Shown here: positions 56,101-64,000 of the stretch, in pieces
Layout: every line of letters begins with the position of its first letter
Position numbering within the stretch: the first letter of the stretch is position 1
Assembly (NCBI GenBank): GCA_020746105.1
Contig: CM036617.1
Span: forward strand, 140,891,845-140,955,844
Source: Trogon surrucura
Lineage: Eukaryota > Chordata > Aves > Trogoniformes > Trogonidae
Length of the DNA stretch: 64,000 nucleotides
Direction: 5' to 3'
Notes under the pieces: model-generated
What the model saw: the letters and a program-made list of their open reading frames with translations, nothing else
Databases searched by the model: none
What the model was told of the DNA's origin: nothing
Program-made: the position numbers and the translations under genes

Positions 56101-59100
56101 GTAAGTTAATACATTTTTCTGGCAGAACTCTGACGTGAACAGATGTGTATGCCTGACTGTGACTTTACTCGTGAAAGTATATTGCTGATCTACAAACAGA
56201 GGTTAGAACTGGTCATGTGAAAGAGGTAAATATGTTTTTTAGTGTTTTTGAATTACAGTTACATTAGCCTTTGAATAACAGTGTAATGTGTGTCTATCTA
56301 TACCTTTAACTTTAATCCTATATAATGCAAGCCAGTGCCTAATTCCTCTATTATTTTCACATTTGCGCTTTCTTTGAAAATATAAGAGTAAACCTAAGAT
56401 TTACTTTGAAGGGAAATGGATGGGAATTATTGCATGAACTTAATTTTAAATCTTTGAATTAGTCTCTAATGCTTTTTTTCCTCCTCCTCCCCTTAAAACT
56501 TTCCATGCCACTTCAAAAATGTAGATCTGCTTTCATCAAATCACATTGAACCCTTTATCTTTAGAATTCCTGCATAGAAAGTTGGTTATCTTTCCACAAT
56601 GAGGAAAAAAGAGGAAACAGCGGGATGATTTTAAACATGAAACCAGTTTTTCTTAGATGTGGCTTTCCTCCGGGACTTGTTAGACTAGCCTAATTTCAGC
56701 GAGAAAAGCTGACACGGAATAATGTTGTCTTACAGTTCATCTGAGCACTTTCAAAAATCAGGTAGGTTGCTTTTCTCAGTTGGCTTAAGCAACCATGTCG
56801 TGTACTACAGTAGCCTCAGCTTTGTGAAAGGTTTCTGTTTCTCTAGTTCTTTGCTTTTTTGTTTTGGAGAAAACCTCTGTTGATTCCTGAATCTTCCTTT
56901 CCTCTGAGGAGTGTCTTTCCCTATGGCAGCCATGTCCTGGAAGGAAATGGTGTTGAGTAACCTTTGTTACTGATACTCATTATTGAACAGGGAAATTTGG
57001 GATTGTATTCCTTTCTTTATTAATTGGAATCCCAAGTTTTTGCCTGCCTTCGAGAAAGCAATTTTTAGTCTGGAAAATGAAAAGGACAGAAGAAAGGCTG
57101 TACTGAAGAAGTAGTTAAGAAGATGATGAAGTATTTTTATTTCTTTTTTATGATATCAAATAAGGACCATGTCAGCAAGTACCAAAAATACAGTAATTAA
57201 TACTGGTTACTGTGCATGAGATAATTCTGAGTCTAATTCTGTATTGTCAAGGAGCTATCAAGACATGGAGTACTGAAAAATCAATCTCTCCTAGAAGCTT
57301 GTCTCCTAAATATTTTTTTGTGCATGTGATTACCTAATTTTACAAAGATAACAGATTCTTTTCAGCTGGTGTCAGCAAATCTGGTTTCAACCGCTTCAGT
57401 GTCTGTCAAGTTAGACTTTTAGACAGCAGCAGGGCATTGTCAGAGTGTCTGAGGAGCACTCTCGTTGCCTTGGGTTTTTTATCTGCAGGGTAGAGAAATG
57501 GAAAACCTGAGGGGTGCTACCCACTTTGTGTGACAAATGCTAATGATATGGGCATATAACTGGGAAATATGGTAATGATCCTTCCTTCTCCCATTCATAT
57601 TACAGTAGATAATAAAAGATTTTAGTACTTCTGAAAAATATTAATCCTGTTAATTACTTCTTGCATAGCTCTGTCTCTGACCCGTTATGATGTAATACGT
57701 GTTTATGTAAGTGAAATACGTTTTTGTGGAGCACCTTGTGGTAGTGGAAGGGAGGGGATTGTTTTCATTTTGAAAGGGTTGATTTACTGCTTATTGTTCA
57801 TTTTCGCTGAGATTTTCAAAGGCCCCTGGAGCAATTAGGCATGCAGGCTTAGTGTTTTCAATGGAAGTTGGGTATTAACTTGCCTTAAACTGCCTGCAAA
57901 TATTAATTGCTTTTTGCCCTCTTGAAAATTACTTAGATTCTTGTGTGTGATATCATGGAATATTATTTAAGTGCCGTTGAAACATTAAAAATGCCAGAAG
58001 TATGATATTCTGTCTGTACCTTCAGTTTATTTCATACATTTAAATTGGTTCCAATAAATGCACTTGTCGTTTTTAAGGCGGTTTCTATACATAAATGCAG
58101 AGTTTGTAAGGATGGGACTAGCTGCCAGTATTATTGCAGAAATAAGAAAACTGAAGTTTTGAGATGAGAATTAATTGTTCAAACGGGTGCATGGGTCAGA
58201 CTTAGAACTGAATGAAAATGGGTTTAGTTCCTGGGTCCCCATGTCTCTCTTCAGAGTAGTATTTCACAATATAGGTCTTATTTTATGTCTGTTACTGGGC
58301 CTACACAGAGTTTACTTTCTGAATTCAACCAAAAGTTATGTAACACAAAGTCGATTGTGGGGGATTTTTTTAATATGACAGACCAAGTGACCTGCAAGAC
58401 CTTGGGCTGTGCCATTGGCTGTTGCTTTTATGTGACTTACCATGTGCATTTTCGGCACAAGCTGGGGAAGGGACTTTCCCTTCAGTCAGTTTAGCTGGTT
58501 GCCTGACGTGAGGGGGCTGCGCATCACTTAACTGAAGGCTCTTGAACAACACTCTTAGTATTCTAACTCTAATGCTTTCACTCTTGTTTTCTCTGGTGTT
58601 TTTCTGTAGTTTCCCATCCCAGTAGAGCATTTTTACCAGTAACAGGGATTCATTAGTAAATAAAGTAATAGCATGCTGCTACTAATAAATAATAAATACT
58701 ATAGCCCTTATTTTTAGAATGTAACCTTAGTGCTGATGTTCTGCAAAACCCAAGTAGTTCCCAAAGACCTGGGGCTCAAGAGGTAACTTGGGCTAGGCCC
58801 TCTGGGTGGACAGAGTTGCATCGCTGTCTTCAGGATCTTCTTCAAGAGTTGAGTGACAACCTACTTGTTTTCTGGGAGGTTGGTCTCGAGCCAGCCTACA
58901 CCTCACGTAGTGTGTGTCTCCTGAAGTATGACGGTGCAGTGCTGCTGCGTGGGGCACTAGTGAGAGTTAAAGCAACAGAGAATGCCTCGAGGGGGAGGAT
59001 ATCTGCTCTGCGAAGGCTGCTTCTCCATCTCTATTTACAGTCTCCACCTGCTAAAGAACAACGATCGCAGGGGATTAGTGCACTGGTTTGTTGGCAGTGG

Positions 59101-62100
59101 TGAAAAATCTTGTAATGCTTTGGAACAAAGAAATATCTTACTAGTGCTTTATCACTTCTTTTTCTGTTTTAAACCATTCTTTGCATTTAGAAAGCATTCT
59201 TTGGCTTGTACTTGTTAGCATTAGTAATGCATTCTTTGCACCTTTGCTTCTTCATCGTTTTATTTACACTATTGTGATAAATTCTTAAGACACAAGATAT
59301 AGGGGAGTGGGCAGACATTTAAGTTGTAAACTGAGATGCAGTTACTAAAATGGGTCTTGCCAGGCCTACTGCTCACCTGCGTCTTGTGTGAGGCTGGATG
59401 GGTTGGTATTTGAAAGAAAAGCAAAAAAAAAACAGTTAGTTTTGGACTGGTAAATGTTTAGTACGTGGTTGTCCTGAGTTGCACACGCTCATAGTTTGTG
59501 AAGAGAAGAGCAAATGAAAATGGTGTACTAGCTCAACACTTGGTGTCCTGTGTGGAACCTGCCAAGAGCTTGCAGGGGATGTGCAGTTCTCCTGTGCTTT
59601 TTCTCTCTGTAGAAGGCAGAGCTGTCAAGAGTTCTTGTCATATACCTGGGACAGGTCTATGGCTTCTAATTTGTTATGTCTCCTTCACAAAGATGCATTG
59701 TATGTTTTTATGAAATACACTAGAATGAAGGAGGTGGGCTCTTAAGCTGAGCAAGGAGTGGAGGACCTGGCTGGTAGTTGAATTAAGCTATTGGAAGGAA
59801 AAAGTGAAAATTCCTCCATCCTCCCCTCCCTTTGTTGGACTTGCCTTCTAAACACTTCAATTTTATCATCTGGACAGAATTTCTACTGTTTTCTTGGGGG
59901 ATGGCCTTAGGGGCTTATTTTCCTCTCTCACTTTTAAAGTGAGAGTGATGGATCCAATGCAGCTCTTTCTGCTGATTTATTGTAGTGAAACTGTTTTAAT
60001 AAAGACTTAGGAAAGAAGCCTAATGAATGAAATATAGAGGGTATCATCCTTTATTATAGAAAAGGAATAAATATAAAATAGGTCATAGCAATTAGTCTGC
60101 ACCTCTATTTCTGTGTTCATTTACGAGAATATGTACTAGAAGGTGAAATGACTAATATCTGCCTTATTGTGACAGATAGCACTGATCTGCACAACCTTAT
60201 TAAGTTTCCCTAAAACTGTTGTTGTGAGGCGTTTATGTAGTATGACTTGTTTAAAATACTTGATTTAATTGCAAGTGTCATCAGTACTTGAACAAGCAAT
60301 GGAAAAAACCAGACCTTATTCTGCATTTTTCTCTTCCTCTCATTTGAAAAAAAGGAATTACATAGACTTCTGTCACATAACCTGGCTGGAGTTAGGGAAC
60401 TGAGAGGAGGTAGAAAACTTGACAAAGGTAAATTGCAGTCTTTATTCACTGTTCACTTCAGTTCATGATTACCTCTGAGATCAAATAGGGGAATGTGAAT
60501 TGCCTGGGGATTCTGTCCTGTGAAGAGTATTACTGATGGGTGCAGCAGTGTCTGGAGCAAGCTAGATACAAGACATGAGATGCGTTCCTCGCAACAGGGG
60601 AGCACCCAACTGGCAAAACATTGGCATGCTGATATCATACTGTACTGTTGCCTTTGTGAGAGGGATCCTGAAGGGAAAAATTGTGACATTTCTGAATGCA
60701 AAATTAAACTCGAGTTAGTAATAACAAAGCATTTAGCTTGGGTTTGGTGCTGTTATCTGGTTGTATTGGCTTTGCTGTCTTTAACTGGATCTTGCTGCTG
60801 ATAGGATGGGTAGTTCGTTGCTACCTGCTCGCTTTGGCTAGTGTGCTAGATCTCTAGATCTAGTGCTGCAAGATCTCTATCCCCTACAAAACAGTGAGCA
60901 CCCACATTTGTAGTTTCAAGATGTCTTTTTTCCTTAATCAACCTGTTAAAAGTCAAACCCCTTGGGTAAAGAAAGCAATCCATATCCTGATGCCAAGGAC
61001 GTTTTAGATGCTGGGGATGCTGATGGATCCAGCGATAGGGTATTAGTCTTGGAATGTGTGTGTTTTGTTGGTAAAGTTGTTCTGTTTATGTAGGAGAAGG
61101 AAATTTCAACGAAGAATTGTCTTTGGTCATGGCACCTTGTTACCTAAATGGAATCACTCTAATGAGATGACCAATGTACGAGGGCAATTTTTTCACATGC
61201 CTTTTATTTGAGGTGGCAGCAGTGCTTCCTCTAATGCAGTTATATTGGGTTTTGTTGGTGCAGAATGGAGAAAGGAAGTCTTCTGGGATAAGAGGAAAAA
61301 ATGCTTCTACAGCTAAATTTAATAGTCATGAAAGTAGCAAGTAAACATCTGTGTAATGTTTAATGTGTTTAATGTAACTTGGATTTATTTTTCTTAGGTA
61401 TGTCTAAGCCAAATTGTTTTAGGTGAGACTAGCTCCCTAATTTGAAGACTGTTCTGCCTGAAAGTATGAACAAGATTTAACTTGTTTGGAATTCAGTTTT
61501 CCATTCTTTTTCACTGGGGCAGGGTGTGCAATGAATCCAGTTAGAATCCAGTTAGAAAAAGGTGCTGGCATCTGTAGATGTCACCATTCAGCTCTTAAAC
61601 TTATTCTTGCTGTAGTGATTATAAACCAGAAAACTTCAAACTAAAGACAAATATTTTCTTTTGTTTTATATTTGGCTCTTTCTTGCCTAAGGTTTTCAGA
61701 AGGACTGTACATGCTTATCTGTTTCTGGTTTTGTTTTTGTTTTTTTTTCTTCAGGATTAGTTTAACTTTTTAAACTAATTAGATTCTTCCTGGCATGATA
61801 GAATTTGGACTTACTTGCAGTGAAGAGCATCCCACGTTTATTTGCATATGCTGTTGAGAGAAGCAGGAGAGAAATAAGCCACTTTGATTTCTTCGTTAGA
61901 AACCTACGTAACTGTGATTATTACATTTTTGTAATGTTGTACATAAACCTAAAAAGGGAAGAGATTCTAGAGTTGAGCAAAACAGGAGGATCCTTGTGGG
62001 TCTGGATGCTCTGAAGTGATGAGATCCTGCTCACCTAACTGTACAGTTCTGCATGGTTCAGTTGTTTGGATGGGTCTATTCTAATGTTGTAGCTACCTGT

Positions 62101-64000
62101 ATGTTTTAATGCTTTGCTAGTAGATAAGGACGAAACATTCAGGGTGTTGCAGGACTGAGCCCTTTAATTGGTAAGATTTGCCTAGGTACAGCACTGTAAA
62201 AGTCAACAGTAAAGCTTAATGTGGACTTCCTCACAGAAGTGCTTTACAAGCTTAGGTTTTCTTGTGGAAAGGAGATCTCTACCTAGCTAGCACAGAGATT
62301 CTGCAAGTAGAAAAGTCTGTGGTTCAAGAGTGTCTTTAGAAGTGTCTGTTGTGATGTACAATGTAGCCATTTCTAGTCCTGGTCCCATATGGATTTGATG
62401 TTAGTCACAGCTCTGTCACAATCACGAATCCTTAAAGAAGTGGCAAGATTTTCATCGACGTGCTAGAGACTGTTAAACGAAAAAGAATCGTGAGATCTCT
62501 ATGTGGTGGCACTATGTGAGTAATAAAGGGTTGATGTGTGGAGTATTTTTGCCCTGAGGCTGGAGTTGCATGCCTAATGCAGTATGGTTTGCACAGAGCT
62601 GAATTATTTTTATACCAATGTGATTCATTTGCTGTTAGAAAATAATAGAAAACTTTATTTTGTTGTGCTGCCCCTTTATAGGTAACAAGTTAATGTTCCC
62701 GCTTGTCCTGCTCCTATTCCCCTTTCTGCCCCACCAGTTACTGGCATTTGATACAACTGATCCAGTTGTTCCTCATGACTTGTCCAGTTTGACCAGTTTC
62801 ACTTGATATAATACATAGAAGCTTTTCTCTTGCAAGGAACTTAGATTCATTTAGGTACAGCCAAAGTTTCACATTAAAGGTAATTTTAACAGCTATTTTT
62901 TTGTTTAGGTCTTATTTTAAATAGTTTCCACTTGATATTTAAATTACATATTACATAGAGAGATCTTTACATATTGATTGTCTGGATATCCTCAATGATT
63001 AAGTAAAGACTGACACACACAGTACCATACTTCCCTTTTAGTATATTATTGGCCTGCTTCACGTGGAGGATTATCGTCTTACAGATAAAGGGGTGTAAAG
63101 ATCAATCTGTATATTGCTGTGTGCTCATGAATCATAGGCTGAGACTTTGACCGAACCTTGAATATGCGTAATTGGAAACTGCATTGCCTTTTGCCAACGT
63201 GAAGATGGATGTAGAATGATGGCTTTATGCAACATACATTTGCCAAAAGCAAGAACAGAACTTGGGCATTTTGGAATAAAAGATTGTGGAAGGAGGGTTA
63301 TTCTTGTGAAGCTCATAATGTTTTTAATTAAGATATTGGATAGCTCTAGAAATTAATTGATCTATAGTGGAAAAGGAAAATAGAAAAGAGGAAGAGGAAC
63401 AGATGTCTCCTAACATTGAAAATTAAGATAAACTGGCTCTGCATACTTTTCCCAACAGTCAGTACCATCTTACAGGCTTGCTGGTCTCTTCTTGACTCTG
63501 ACCAGTGTTTTTTAAACCTATTTGGTGTTGATTCCTGTCACCGTTGAGGTGCAGCACAGGACTCTAGTCCTTTTTAAAGGAAAACTCAGCATGCCGTTCT
63601 CAAGCAGCCATTCCTAGACCTTTTCCAAACTTACAATAAGCACTTAAGTGTTGAAACTGCATCTCTAGCACTGATATTTAATGTGCCTATTTAAGATGAG
63701 CAGCTCATGTAAAAATATTCCTTTTAAGCCAGACCAAAATGTAAAAATAAGGTATTGACCTTTATATGATATCTCAGTGGTTCTTGTGACTCCTCTCCTG
63801 GTTTGATGGGCTGAGTAGTAGTTACTGTATGTGTGGCAGACATGAATTAAACTTGGTGTTCACCATAGTGTATTTCGTGGTGTTGTGGGCTTTTTAGACT
63901 TGTTGGTGCGCAGAATGGCCTGAGGTAGTTACGTACCTGAAAGGTGTATTGTGTGGCACACCTCGCTGCTTGGAATGATTTGCATGAACCTGTAACGAGG
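56101..64000 (+). other. ATXN10: ATXN10 intron 9 (incomplete; runs past window end)
   Basis: At least 7.9 kb starting gtaagt, with no further ataxin-10 exon seen. By exon order this is the counterpart of the human intron that carries the SCA10 ATTCT repeat. I find no tandem ATTCT or AGAAT array here, only three scattered CATTCTTTG strings (59175, 59195, 59230). No CR1, LTR or gene was recognised. Small features are an 11-bp duplication (61533-61554) and T-rich runs (e.g. 61733-61750). Confidence 0.85.
61533..61554. repeat. 11-bp tandem repeat (two copies)
   Basis: GAATCCAGTTA occurs twice in a row, followed by GAAAAA, in intron 9. Confidence 0.9.

Noticed and set aside
59175..59239. Three CATTCTTTG strings in intron 9, at first read as a relic of the SCA10 repeat
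   Set aside because: They are spaced 20-35 bases apart with unrelated sequence between, so they are not a pentanucleotide array.
1..64000. tRNA, rRNA, CRISPR, bacterial operon or a novel multi-gene system
   Set aside because: No cloverleaf, repeat-spacer pattern or clustered coding genes; everything coherent is ATXN10 exons or transposable-element remains.

Overview
This window is a stretch of bird nuclear DNA, probably neoavian. It is A+T-rich and CpG-poor, has no dense coding, and carries nine recognisable CR1 LINE fragments. One of these is interrupted by what looks like an avian ERVL-type solo LTR. The only host gene I can support is ATXN10 (ataxin-10), on the + strand, which spans the whole window. 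Both ends of the gene lie outside it.

Layout: eight ATXN10 coding exons are present at 1-132 (5' end cut by the window edge), 2890-2972, 29000-29096, 30036-30200, 40962-41042, 46657-46822, 52636-52744 and 55931-56100. All seven complete introns are GT-AG. The exon phases chain without a break, giving about 334 codons with no stop or frameshift. From what I recall of the human gene these are exons 2 to 9, and the last, incomplete intron (56101 onward) matches human intron 9, the site of the ATTCT expansion behind spinocerebellar ataxia type 10. The first exon (N-terminus) and the last exons (most of the C-terminal ataxin-10 domain) are not here.

Introns: intron 2 (2.8 kb) holds a short sense CR1 tail. 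Intron 3 (26 kb) holds five CR1 copies, all antisense to the gene: a 3' fragment (about 4.6-5.0 kb), a long old copy with endonuclease and reverse transcriptase remnants broken by a roughly 1-kb LTR (9.3-12.8 kb), two 3' fragments (14.4 and 23.6 kb), and a 2.3-kb copy with a well-preserved reverse transcriptase region (24.7-27.0 kb). Introns 4, 5, 6 and 8 contain mostly single-copy-looking sequence with small tandem duplications, one imperfect inverted repeat and homopolymer tracts. Intron 7 holds two sense CR1 tails joined head to tail (47.2-47.8 kb) and one antisense CR1 (51.1-51.5 kb).

I found no RNA gene, CRISPR array, operon or second host protein-coding gene. Most of the remaining open reading frames of 60-125 codons are chance frames in introns or CR1 fragments. 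I saw no convincing undescribed system. The most interesting points are the nested LTR, the CR1-CR1 junction, the lack of the SCA10-type repeat in the visible part of intron 9, and a few CpG-retaining islets that could be regulatory.
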